Shown here: positions 1-7,048 of the stretch, in pieces
Numbering within the stretch: the stretch's first letter is position 1
Layout of the letters: each line of letters begins with the position of its first letter
Source of the DNA: Lachnospiraceae bacterium
GTDB lineage: Bacteria > Bacillota > Clostridia > Lachnospirales > Lachnospiraceae
NCBI GenBank assembly: GCA_014804225.1
Contig: JAAVAF010000040.1
Location: forward strand, 1-8,698
Reading direction: 5' to 3'
Length of the DNA: 8,698 nucleotides
The notes under the pieces: generated by a model
Databases searched by the model: none
What the model was told of the DNA's origin: nothing
Seen by the model: the letters and a program-made list of their open reading frames with translations, nothing else
Made by a program: the position numbers and the translations under genes

Positions 1-6
1 TGGATT

Positions 7-1665
7 GTGGAAAAGAAAATTTTTGTCCGGACAGGCAGACGGGAAAAGGTGTGCAGTGTGATTACCGCATTTTTGTTTACCATATTTATGCTGATTGGAA
101 AAGCGCAGACTGTCAATCCCGATTTAAAATATAAGTTATTTGCGATACTTTTGTTTTTTGGGTATATGCCATTATTTTACCTTGTGTCGGCGTTTCTTAT
201 CCATACAATAGATGACATGTCCCAAAAGAAGACCACGCATAAAACAGGCAAGCTTACGCAGTGGTTGTTTGAAAAGCATATAACAGCAGGCGTGATGCTT
301 GTCGTAATCTTATGCCGTTTACCCTATCTGATTGCATTCTACCCCTGTTCCATGTCATGGGATGGCGGTGCACAGATTGCCTGCTTTTTCGGTACGGAAC
401 CGTTTACTACCCATCATCCGCCGTTGATTAGTTTCCTGTATGGAGCGATAGCATGGTATTCGCAGGAATGGGGGATGCCAAATATCGGAATGTTTGTGAT
501 ACCTTTAATGCAGACACTACTCTCCGCATTTGCCGCAGCAAAGGTATGTGAGTTCTATAAACGATTGCGGCTGCCTTATTGGATACGATGGGGAAGTCTG
601 ATTTATTATGCAGCTTTTACGGTCTGGTGCATTTTTGACGTGACCGTCATAAAAGACACGCTCTACTATCCGCTGACACTCTTGTTTGCTTTGCAGTTGA
701 TATCCTGTCTGATTGAAAGTGATTGGTTTTGGAGCAGGAAGCGAAATTTTGTGTTAATGATCGTTTATGCCGTGTTGATGATGCAGACGCGAAATAACGG
801 TGTGTTTGTGGTTCTGTTTGCCCTTCCGTTTGCAATCTGTTTTGCAAAGGGGAAACGGGCGCTTTTGATCGCAGGTACATGCATGATGCTGCTTGTCAAT
901 ACAATGCTAAACAATGGCTTATATCCCGCGCTTGGCGTGATCAGCTTGGACACAAAGGAAGATGTTTATTGTATCCTATTTCAGCAGACCGCAAAATACG
1001 GTCAGGATTATCCGGAAGACGTGACGGACGAGGAGAGAGTGCTGTTAAATACGATATTTGACTATGATGAAATGGTGGAGGTCTATAATCCGCATCTTGC
1101 GGACTGGGTGAAAAACTGTTTAAAGCTTTCGGAGTATCATTCGGCGGATCATACCAATAAAGAGTTCTCTGCGATTAAGGGAGAATATTTTAAAGTGTGG
1201 TTTGCGCAGTTTCGGCGGCATCCCATATCTTATGTCAAAACATTCCTTGCGTGTTCGTACGGTTATTATTATCCGGAAGCAAAACCGTACAAGGAGGGAA
1301 CAGGATTTTACGAGGAAGAGCGTCACATGCTGACAAGTGGTATGCATGCGTACAGGCAGATAAAATGGTTAAAGCCTGCGCGGTTTCTTCTTGAACAAGT
1401 GAGCAAGGCGGAATATATGCCGGGAATCGGATTGTTATATCGTTGTGGCTTTTATACATGGTGCGTGCTGTTTGCAGCGATGTATATGATAGCGAAAAAA
1501 AGATACAGGCTTTTAACGGCAGTTGTACCACCTCTTGTAAACATTCTGGTATGCTTAATCTCTCCCGTAAACACCTGTATCCGATATGCGATGCCGACAA
1601 TGTGTATGGTACCTGTGCTGATCGGATTGTTATTTTTGAATGAGGATTCAAATGAAATCGGATAA
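7..1665 (+). CDS. DUF6020-like polytopic membrane protein, putative GT-C glycosyltransferase (5' end uncertain)
   Basis: Probably a membrane glycosyltransferase of the GT-C fold using a lipid-linked sugar at the outer face of the membrane; donor and acceptor are unknown. Numbered from the GTG at 7, hydrophobic segments lie near residues 15-32, 43-66, 92-112, 140-178, 191-210, 218-236, 246-280, 284-302, 475-496 and 502-543. An acidic residue typical of GT-C first loops is seen as SMSWDGGAQI (D119), followed by TTHHPPL (134-140), a KD pair at 216-217, RNNG at 262-265 and SPVNTCIRY near 519-527. This pattern matches my knowledge of DUF6020 proteins. A hydrophilic stretch at about 313-410 is probably an external loop. 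The frame is open to base 1 and only six bases precede the GTG, so the start may lie further upstream. The stop overlaps the next gene by 14 bases, suggesting one transcript and coupled translation. The family call is from motif memory; the reaction is inferred. Confidence 0.75.
   Translation: MEKKIFVRTGRREKVCSVITAFLFTIFMLIGKAQTVNPDLKYKLFAILLFFGYMPLFYLVSAFLIHTIDDMSQKKTTHKTGKLTQWLFEKHITAGVMLVVILCRLPYLIAFYPCSMSWDGGAQIACFFGTEPFTTHHPPLISFLYGAIAWYSQEWGMPNIGMFVIPLMQTLLSAFAAAKVCEFYKRLRLPYWIRWGSLIYYAAFTVWCIFDVTVIKDTLYYPLTLLFALQLISCLIESDWFWSRKRNFVLMIVYAVLMMQTRNNGVFVVLFALPFAICFAKGKRALLIAGTCMMLLVNTMLNNGLYPALGVISLDTKEDVYCILFQQTAKYGQDYPEDVTDEERVLLNTIFDYDEMVEVYNPHLADWVKNCLKLSEYHSADHTNKEFSAIKGEYFKVWFAQFRRHPISYVKTFLACSYGYYYPEAKPYKEGTGFYEEERHMLTSGMHAYRQIKWLKPARFLLEQVSKAEYMPGIGLLYRCGFYTWCVLFAAMYMIAKKRYRLLTAVVPPLVNILVCLISPVNTCIRYAMPTMCMVPVLIGLLFLNEDSNEIG
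1642..1645 (+). promoter_or_regulatory. Ribosome binding site GAGG for the DUF6311-like gene
   Basis: GAGG sits six bases before the ATG at 1652, inside the end of the upstream gene. It favours 1652 over the in-frame ATG at 1640, which would place this site inside the coding region. Confidence 0.55.
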
Positions 1666-3304
1666 AATCAATATTAAGACAAAAACTATATATATTGCGG
1701 CGATGCTGTTGGGGGCACTTTGCTTTATCACAGTCTACGGCATACGCGTTTTAAACCCGTGTTATGTCGACTGGCTGTTAAACCGCGGCGATTTGACACA
1801 GCATTATCTGGGTTGGTGCTTTTTTCGTGAAAGTGATTGGACATTCCCGATTGGGCTTACGAACAGGTTAGCTTATCCTGACTATAGTTCGGTGATATAT
1901 ACAGATTCGATTCCGCTTTTTGCAGTTTTTTTTAAACTGTTATCGCCGATTTTACCTGAATCGTTTCAATATTTCGGTTGGTGGGGGTTTCTCTGTTTTA
2001 TGCTGCAAGGACTTTTTGCGGCGAAAATCCTGAACGCGCTTCATGTGGGAAAAGGGCAGATCTTGATTGGCTCCCTCATCTTTATTCTCTCGCCGGTTGT
2101 GATCGAGAAAATGTTTCGCCATACGGCGCTTGGCGGTCACTGGATTATTCTTTTTGCGATTTATCTTTTTGTGCGTCATAGCAGTATTTATACAGATGTC
2201 AAAAAGACAACGTTCTATTGGGGACTGGTTGGCGCGTATATCGGTTCGGTTCATATGTACCTGCTGCCGATGTGTGGCGCGTTTTTGTGCGGCTTTGTGC
2301 TTTGCAGCTGGCTCAAAGAAAAGCGGTTTTTGTTAAAATATGCACTGCCCGGCGTGTCGTTTGTGGGGTGTCTGTTTGTAACAACGTATCTGCTTGGCGG
2401 TTTTTCTACGAGAGCGGAGGCGGGAAGTGACGGTCTTGGCGTATTTAGTTTTAATTTAAATGGGTTCTTTAATGCGAAAGGATATTCAAAATTTTTGCCG
2501 TCCCTTACGACCTATTGTGATGGTCAATACGAGGGCTTTGCGTATCTGGGACTTGGCGTGTTTTTGCTGCTTGTCATAGCGCTTGTCTATATCGTGAGTT
2601 GTGTATATAGGGCGGTGTGCACAAAAAAATGGAAACCGGATAGAGATTTTGTGATTTATGGGATGACGTATGTGTTGATGTCGGCAGGACTTATTTTGTT
2701 TGCGGCATCGCCCGAGGTGACACTTGGGGACAGGCTTTTGTTTGTGCTTACCGACAGCAGTACGCTCACGCATTACTGGAGCATGTTCCGTTCGTCGGGC
2801 AGAATTGTCTGGCCTGTGTGCTATTTGATTACAATTGGGGTGATTGTCTGCAATGACAGATTGTTTTCCAAAAAACACGTGGCGGTTATCGTACTTACGC
2901 TCTGCACTTTTTTGCAGCTATTTGACATCAGTGGAAAACTGCGAGGACAGCGAAATACTTTTGCGAAGGAAGTGACATACGAATCGCCGTTAAAAGGTGA
3001 TATATGGACGCAGCTTTCTAAGAAGGGTGGCTTTGAACATATTGTGTGGGTATCGCATAATGTTGACAACAATGGTATAATGCATATTGCAAAGTATGCT
3101 TATGACAATGGACTGACGATGAATAATTATTATTTTGCAAGGGGTATCAATGTCAATGAGAATACCAAAAGAAGCCTGGAAAACCCCGATAAGAGCTGTA
3201 TCTATCTGTTTCGAGGTGATGAAACGGAAGGGATAGAGGCATATGGTCTTTATCTCTATGAGGCAGACGAGTATGTTGTCGGAACAGTGGAAGAAATTGA
3301 CTAA
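1652..3304 (+). CDS. DUF6311-like polytopic membrane protein, putative GT-C glycosyltransferase
   Basis: A 550-residue integral membrane protein with the look of the DUF6311 family, thought to be GT-C-like and found in glycan loci. Residue 47 is an Asp in NRGDLTQHYLGW (44-55), followed by PDYSSVIYTDSIPL (76-89), MFRHTALGGHW (154-164), YEGFAYLGLG (293-302) and FRSSGRIVWP (379-388). Hydrophobic segments alternate from residue 12 to about 424. The last roughly 125 residues are hydrophilic and probably lie outside the membrane. An ATG at 1640 adds four residues, but GAGG is correctly spaced for 1652. The start overlaps the upstream stop by 14 bases, and the next gene begins 29 bases after this stop, so cotranscription is likely. 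The family match is by recognised motifs; sugar and acceptor cannot be read from sequence. A T8 tract at about 1926-1933 lies in frame and the gene is intact. Confidence 0.78.
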   Translation: MKSDKINIKTKTIYIAAMLLGALCFITVYGIRVLNPCYVDWLLNRGDLTQHYLGWCFFRESDWTFPIGLTNRLAYPDYSSVIYTDSIPLFAVFFKLLSPILPESFQYFGWWGFLCFMLQGLFAAKILNALHVGKGQILIGSLIFILSPVVIEKMFRHTALGGHWIILFAIYLFVRHSSIYTDVKKTTFYWGLVGAYIGSVHMYLLPMCGAFLCGFVLCSWLKEKRFLLKYALPGVSFVGCLFVTTYLLGGFSTRAEAGSDGLGVFSFNLNGFFNAKGYSKFLPSLTTYCDGQYEGFAYLGLGVFLLLVIALVYIVSCVYRAVCTKKWKPDRDFVIYGMTYVLMSAGLILFAASPEVTLGDRLLFVLTDSSTLTHYWSMFRSSGRIVWPVCYLITIGVIVCNDRLFSKKHVAVIVLTLCTFLQLFDISGKLRGQRNTFAKEVTYESPLKGDIWTQLSKKGGFEHIVWVSHNVDNNGIMHIAKYAYDNGLTMNNYYFARGINVNENTKRSLENPDKSCIYLFRGDETEGIEAYGLYLYEADEYVVGTVEEID

Positions 3305-3323
3305 TGCGGTCAATTAAGAATGC

Positions 3324-3329
3324 GGAGGG
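3324..3329 (+). promoter_or_regulatory. Strong ribosome binding site GGAGGG for the GT4 gene
   Basis: GGAGGG lies four bases before the ATG at 3334. It decides against the earlier in-frame ATG at 3304, which overlaps the previous stop as TAATG but has only a weak GGAAG upstream. Confidence 0.75.
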
Positions 3330-3333
3330 ACAG

Positions 3334-4413
3334 ATGAAGCTTGTGATAGATTGCTTTAAACAGGTAAGGGGAGCAGGAAAAAGTATTGGAATCTATAATC
3401 TTGCACGCCACCTTGTGTATGCGCTTGCGCAAAATAACGATCAGAAACATGAGATTATTGTGCTTGGAAATTCTCACAACAGAGGCGATTTTGATGTTGC
3501 GGGAGTAAGGTTTATTGAGATCAACAAAAATCCGCTGAACAAATTGGTGTGTATTAAGTGGGAGCTTTTTGATGTGTCTATGCTCGCAAAAAAGCTGGGG
3601 GCGGATAAGGTACTCTATCCTAGAGGATATGCATCTCTCCTTCACCATACGAAGGAGTATGTCATTATCCATGATATGATACCATTTTATTATGACGAGC
3701 ATTACAAGGGTTATTTTAACCGTTTGGAAAACTTTTATATCATGTGGCGGCTTAAGGCTTCGGCAAGACATGCAGATGCGGTGATTACCATATCGGAGGC
3801 ATCAAAGCGTGATATTATCAAGTATGCGCGTATCGATGACGGGCGAATTATTGTGATTAATAACGGTTATAATCGAATCAAGGAGAGCGAATTTTCACCT
3901 TGTGACAGTGATTATATTGTGGCAGTGACATCAGCGCTTCCGCACAAAAACGCAAAGGGGATTGTCGCTGCATATGCAAAATACAGAGAAACTGCAATCA
4001 ATCCGCTGCCGCTTACAATGATCGGTGTAGAGAGTGTAGACGGACCTGCGGAGGGCATTACCTGCATCAAATATGTTGAGAAGGACGAAGAACTGCACAG
4101 ACTGTTTCAAAATGCAAAAGCATTCCTCTTTCTCTCGCTCATTGAGGGATTTGGATTTCCGCCGATTGAGGCGATGCAGTTGGGGACACCCGTAGTGTGC
4201 TCGAAGTTAAGCTCACTTCCCGAGGTTGTGGGAGATGCCGCGCTTATGGTAAACCCGCAAGATACCGAGGAGGTGGCACAGGCGCTGATCAAGGTTACGA
4301 CCGATGATGCGTATGCAAGGGAGCTTGTGGAAAAAGGGCTTCAGAACGCAGATCGGTTTAATTGGGAGAAAACGGGAGACAGATATAGAGAGGTGCTGTT
4401 TGATGAAGTTTGA
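3334..4413 (+). CDS. GT4-family glycosyltransferase (GT-B fold)
   Basis: A 359-residue cytosolic or membrane-peripheral retaining glycosyltransferase that would move a sugar from a nucleotide donor to a lipid-linked glycan intermediate. The N-terminal domain opens with MKLVIDCFKQ and a glycine-rich GAGKSIGIYN segment (13-22). IIHDMIPFYY (111-120) and ITISEASKRDI (151-161) are typical of mannosyltransferase-like GT4 enzymes. The C-terminal donor domain has PHKNAKG (203-209), with a basic residue expected to contact phosphate, and the GT4 EX7E motif as EGFGFPPIE (E271 to E279). It continues with GTPVVCSKLSSLPEVVGDAA. Length is normal for the family. No membrane helix is seen. The start at 3334 is set by GGAGGG; homologues I know begin at this MKLVID-like strand. 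Its end overlaps the next gene by 11 bases. Donor specificity is not readable, so naming it mannosyl- or rhamnosyltransferase would be a guess. Confidence 0.92.
   Translation: MKLVIDCFKQVRGAGKSIGIYNLARHLVYALAQNNDQKHEIIVLGNSHNRGDFDVAGVRFIEINKNPLNKLVCIKWELFDVSMLAKKLGADKVLYPRGYASLLHHTKEYVIIHDMIPFYYDEHYKGYFNRLENFYIMWRLKASARHADAVITISEASKRDIIKYARIDDGRIIVINNGYNRIKESEFSPCDSDYIVAVTSALPHKNAKGIVAAYAKYRETAINPLPLTMIGVESVDGPAEGITCIKYVEKDEELHRLFQNAKAFLFLSLIEGFGFPPIEAMQLGTPVVCSKLSSLPEVVGDAALMVNPQDTEEVAQALIKVTTDDAYARELVEKGLQNADRFNWEKTGDRYREVLFDEV
4388..4395 (+). promoter_or_regulatory. Ribosome binding site GAGAGGTG for the GtrII-like gene
   Basis: This purine-rich site inside the end of the GT4 gene lies seven bases before the ATG at 4403. 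It supports 4403 over in-frame starts up to 99 bases upstream, which would add a basic, non-family N-terminal stretch lying wholly within the GT4 gene. Confidence 0.6.
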
Positions 4414-5977
4414 TCTATTTTTGGTTTTTCATAAAAAATTGATGCGACATACAAAAATCTGTTTTATAACGGGACTGATCGTTGGTTGGATTACGCATTT
4501 TTATATGTTGACGCACAAACTTGTAAACTGGGACGATGCAAACAATATGAGCGCCTATGGAAGCGGCGATTATCTCGGAAGGTGGTTTTTAAAATATATT
4601 CACCCGCTTGGCGGTGTGCACAGCATTCCGGCGGTACACGGTTTTCTTTTCATTCTTTTGATTGCGCTGTCGGCGTGTTTGATTCTTGAAATTGTAGGAA
4701 TCAAAAGTGTCACAGGGGCAGTGCTTGTGCCGGTTGTGTTGGTGACATTTCCAAGCGTGGCAAGTACGATGACGTTTATGTTTATGGCGCATACGTCGGG
4801 AATTGGCATCTTTATGGTGTGCCTTGCCGTGTTTTTGATGCGCCGATACAAATATGGCAGTGTCCCATGCGGTTTACTGTTAATTTTTGTGCTTGGGACA
4901 TATCAGAGTTACATAAGTCTTGCAATTACGCTAATGCTTATGGGAATGATCGGCGACCTCATAAACAATGAAAAAGAGTTCAAAGAGGTCTTTAAAGAAG
5001 GGATTCTTTGTGTTGTCGTGCTTGGTGTGAGTGTGGCGCTCTATATGTGGTTGTCGCACGTGATTTATCCGAATCTTGACAACGAGACATATGGTGGTGT
5101 AGGCAATATGGGGCAGATTGAATTTTCTCAGATGCCCATACTAATTGCGCGCTGTTATAAACGGTTTTTTGAATTTTTTATCTGGAAGCCTTTCGCTTTT
5201 ATGACAGAGACAAAACAGGCGGCAAATATTTGTGTGTGTCTATTGATTGCCGTATTATTCATAACACTGGTTATTAAAAAGAGAATTTACAAGAATGCAC
5301 TCAGACTTGCATTGTTGCTCGTAGTGTGCGGTTTTGTACCGCTTGCTGCAGCATTTATCTACTTTATGGCGCCAGAGGTTGATTATTCCATGCTGATGCT
5401 CTATCCGTATGCGTTGATTTATGTGCTTGCGCTTGCGCTTTTGGAGTATTGTCTGAGGGAATGGGGAAGCGCGCTTTCAATGGATAAGACTAAAAAATAC
5501 GTATGTTATATTATTACAATTGCAACAATCACGGCGGTATCACTGAGCTGCTATACGGATTATCTGCTGACCAATAAGGCATATTTGCGAACCGACATTG
5601 CGACGCAGCGCGTGTCGTCGTATTTTAACCGTGTCATTGCTTATGCAGAGTCAACGGAAGGATTTGCGGCGGGCGACGAGATCACGATTCTTGGAGAGTT
5701 TTATTATAAGGACAATCCGAGCAGCGTGGAAATTGATGTGATTGACGCGGAGGATTTGCGCACGTTAGATGGTGTTGCGCTTGAAAACGGTCTGATTACA
5801 TCCGGCGTTCGGGATAATTTTATCAAACTCTTTGTAGGCTATCAGACTGCACGCTTAAGTGACGAGGAAAAAAAGGAAATTATGGAGACGGACGCGTATA
5901 AGGCGATGCCGGTCTATCCATCGCAGGGATGCGTGGAGAAGATAAACGGCGTCTGGGTCGTAAAAATGTGTGAGTGA
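4403..5977 (+). CDS. GtrII-type glucosyltransferase-domain membrane protein
   Basis: A 524-residue polytopic protein resembling the glucosyltransferase GtrII family, whose known members transfer glucose from undecaprenyl-phosphate-glucose onto O-antigen outside the inner membrane. Here the acceptor would be a different surface glycan, as the host looks Gram-positive. After a first helix (about 18-37) come VNWDDANN (41-48), with the paired Asp expected at the active site, and the family's GRW signature in YLGRWFLKY (57-65). MFMAHTSGIGIF (126-137) and GTYQSYISL (165-173) follow. Helices continue to about residue 390. The final roughly 130 residues are hydrophilic and end VEKINGVWVVKM, as in other Firmicutes members I recall. 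The start overlaps the GT4 stop by 11 bases, implying coupled expression. A GtrB-like partner lies 73 bases downstream. No GtrA flippase is visible. Family membership is fairly secure; glucose as substrate is only family precedent. Confidence 0.85.
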   Translation: MKFDLFLVFHKKLMRHTKICFITGLIVGWITHFYMLTHKLVNWDDANNMSAYGSGDYLGRWFLKYIHPLGGVHSIPAVHGFLFILLIALSACLILEIVGIKSVTGAVLVPVVLVTFPSVASTMTFMFMAHTSGIGIFMVCLAVFLMRRYKYGSVPCGLLLIFVLGTYQSYISLAITLMLMGMIGDLINNEKEFKEVFKEGILCVVVLGVSVALYMWLSHVIYPNLDNETYGGVGNMGQIEFSQMPILIARCYKRFFEFFIWKPFAFMTETKQAANICVCLLIAVLFITLVIKKRIYKNALRLALLLVVCGFVPLAAAFIYFMAPEVDYSMLMLYPYALIYVLALALLEYCLREWGSALSMDKTKKYVCYIITIATITAVSLSCYTDYLLTNKAYLRTDIATQRVSSYFNRVIAYAESTEGFAAGDEITILGEFYYKDNPSSVEIDVIDAEDLRTLDGVALENGLITSGVRDNFIKLFVGYQTARLSDEEKKEIMETDAYKAMPVYPSQGCVEKINGVWVVKMCE

Positions 5978-5986
5978 TAATAGGTG

Positions 5987-6016
5987 TTGCTATTTCGGTC
6001 AGGGGTGTATTATGAT
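5987..6016 (+). promoter_or_regulatory. Putative sigma-A promoter ahead of the GtrB-like gene
   Basis: In the 73-base gap after the GtrII-like gene, TTGCTA (5987-5992, four of six matches to TTGACA) is followed after 18 bases by TATGAT (6011-6016, five of six matches to TATAAT). An overlapping TATTAT at 6008-6013 gives a 15-base spacer, which is less good. Transcription would begin near 6023, giving a short leader before the GT2 start. No terminator hairpin precedes it, so it would add to, not replace, read-through. Prediction by eye only. Confidence 0.4.
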
Positions 6017-6032
6017 AAGATAAGAAGTGGAA

Positions 6033-6037
6033 AGGAG
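6033..6037 (+). promoter_or_regulatory. Ribosome binding site AGGAG of ambiguous spacing for the GT2 gene
   Basis: AGGAG is the only strong Shine-Dalgarno in the gap. It is one base from the in-frame ATG at 6039 and 13 bases from the ATG at 6051, both outside the usual range, so it does not settle the start. Confidence 0.5.
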
Positions 6038-6050
6038 CATGGCTGTAACA

Positions 6051-7031
6051 ATGGAGAAAAACAGAAAAAAAGGTACACTCTACATTGTAGTGCCTTGCTA
6101 TAATGAGGAGGAGGCGCTTTGCTCGTCGGCAGAAGCCCTTTTGGAGAAGCTTGATATACTGCGTAAGAACGGGATTGTGTCGGAGAAAAGCCGTATCGTC
6201 TTTGTGGACGACGGTTCAAGTGACGGAACATGGGAGTTGATAGAACAGCTATATGCGAAGCATCAGGAAATCGCAGGGCTCCGCTTTGCACATAACAGAG
6301 GGCATCAGAATGCAATCCTTGCCGGAATGATGTATGCGAAAGACTATTGTGATTACACGATTACCATTGATGCGGATTTGCAACAGGATATTAATGCGAT
6401 GGAGCATTTTATCGAGGAATATGAAAAGGGCAGTGAGATTGTTTTCGGTGTCAGAAACTCAAGAAACACGGACGGCTTTTTCAAAAAACTCTCCGCGACC
6501 CTGTTTTATAAGATTATGCGATTTATGGGCGCGAAAATATATGAAAATTCAGCGGACTATCGTTTAATGAGTGCAAAGGCGCTGGACGCTCTTTCCGCGT
6601 ATGATGAGGTGAATCTGTTTTTGCGGGGAATTATCCCCGATATCGGTTTAAAATCCTCCGTGGTATACTTTGACGTATTTCCGCGCAGACAGGGAGCGTC
6701 CAAATATTCGCTCTCAAAAATGGTAACTTTGGCGGCGGATGGGATTACTTCATTTAGTGTAAAGCCGATCAGACTGGTGTTTGGAATGGGGATTTTGGCG
6801 CTGCTTGTTGGGTTTGGCATGATCATTCATATCATATATGAACATTATTTCGGATATACGACAGACGGCTGGTCCTCAATTTTGATGTCAATATGGGTTC
6901 TTGGAGGTGCTATTTTGTTGTCGCTTGGCATTATCGGTGAGTATGTGGGGCGCAATTATCTGGAAACCAAGAAAAGACCGCGGTATTATTTTTGGGAGAC
7001 ACTTTCCCATGACTGGAAAAAGGAAGAATAA
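6051..7031 (+). CDS. GtrB/DPM1-like GT2 polyprenyl-phosphate sugar synthase
   Basis: A 326-residue membrane-anchored GT2 enzyme expected to transfer a hexose from a nucleotide sugar to polyprenyl phosphate on the cytosolic face, making donors for GT-C enzymes outside. The catalytic domain shows YIVVPCYNEEEAL (11-23), VDDGSSDGTW (52-61), HNRGHQNAILAGM (81-93), the metal-binding DADLQQD (107-113) and GVRNSRNTDGFFKK (133-146). It then has the GtrB hallmark RRQGASKYSLSKM (202-214). Two C-terminal helices lie near 220-243 and 256-276, ending GEYVGRNYLE. Starts at GTG 6027 and ATG 6039 are also in frame; the single AGGAG fits neither 6039 nor 6051 well. I chose 6051 because homologues begin just before this strand. 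A likely promoter lies upstream and the SDR gene follows after 17 bases. Its position between GtrII and the SDR suggests it supplies the GT-C proteins upstream. The sugar is unknown. Confidence 0.9.
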   Translation: MEKNRKKGTLYIVVPCYNEEEALCSSAEALLEKLDILRKNGIVSEKSRIVFVDDGSSDGTWELIEQLYAKHQEIAGLRFAHNRGHQNAILAGMMYAKDYCDYTITIDADLQQDINAMEHFIEEYEKGSEIVFGVRNSRNTDGFFKKLSATLFYKIMRFMGAKIYENSADYRLMSAKALDALSAYDEVNLFLRGIIPDIGLKSSVVYFDVFPRRQGASKYSLSKMVTLAADGITSFSVKPIRLVFGMGILALLVGFGMIIHIIYEHYFGYTTDGWSSILMSIWVLGGAILLSLGIIGEYVGRNYLETKKRPRYYFWETLSHDWKKEE

Positions 7032-7034
7032 CAA

Positions 7035-7040
7035 GGGAGG
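7035..7040 (+). promoter_or_regulatory. Ribosome binding site GGGAGG for the SDR gene
   Basis: GGGAGG ends eight bases before the ATG at 7049 but only two before an in-frame TTG at 7043. It therefore sets the start at 7049, giving the N-terminus MIALIGYTGF. Confidence 0.75.
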
Positions 7041-7048
7041 TATTGGAT

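Noticed and set aside
1235..1651. 138-codon minus-strand open frame opposite the DUF6020-like gene
   Set aside because: Lies wholly opposite a gene with clear family motifs, and its translation shows no recognisable domain. It is a codon-bias shadow.
1926..1933. Run of eight T, a possible slippage site for phase variation
   Set aside because: A single tract of modest length in an AT-rich membrane gene; the gene is in frame and similar seven-base runs occur elsewhere in the window.
2486..2878. 130-codon minus-strand open frame opposite the DUF6311-like gene
   Set aside because: Unusually rich in His, Lys and Arg with no domain pattern, as expected for the complement of a membrane protein gene.
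3310..3771. 153-codon minus-strand open frame opposite the GT4 gene
   Set aside because: The sense strand encodes a clear GT4 enzyme; the antisense product has no recognisable features.
6105..6163. Glycine-poor spacing between the first GT2 motifs as a sign of a broken enzyme
   Set aside because: All GT2 landmarks, including the DAD motif and the RRQGASKYS hallmark, are in order and at normal spacing, so the gene looks functional.
6369..6389. DADLQQD instead of the more usual DADLQDPPE in the GT2 enzyme
   Set aside because: The metal-binding Asp residues are kept, and I recall Firmicutes GtrB-like enzymes with the same QQD form, so it looks like a clade trait.
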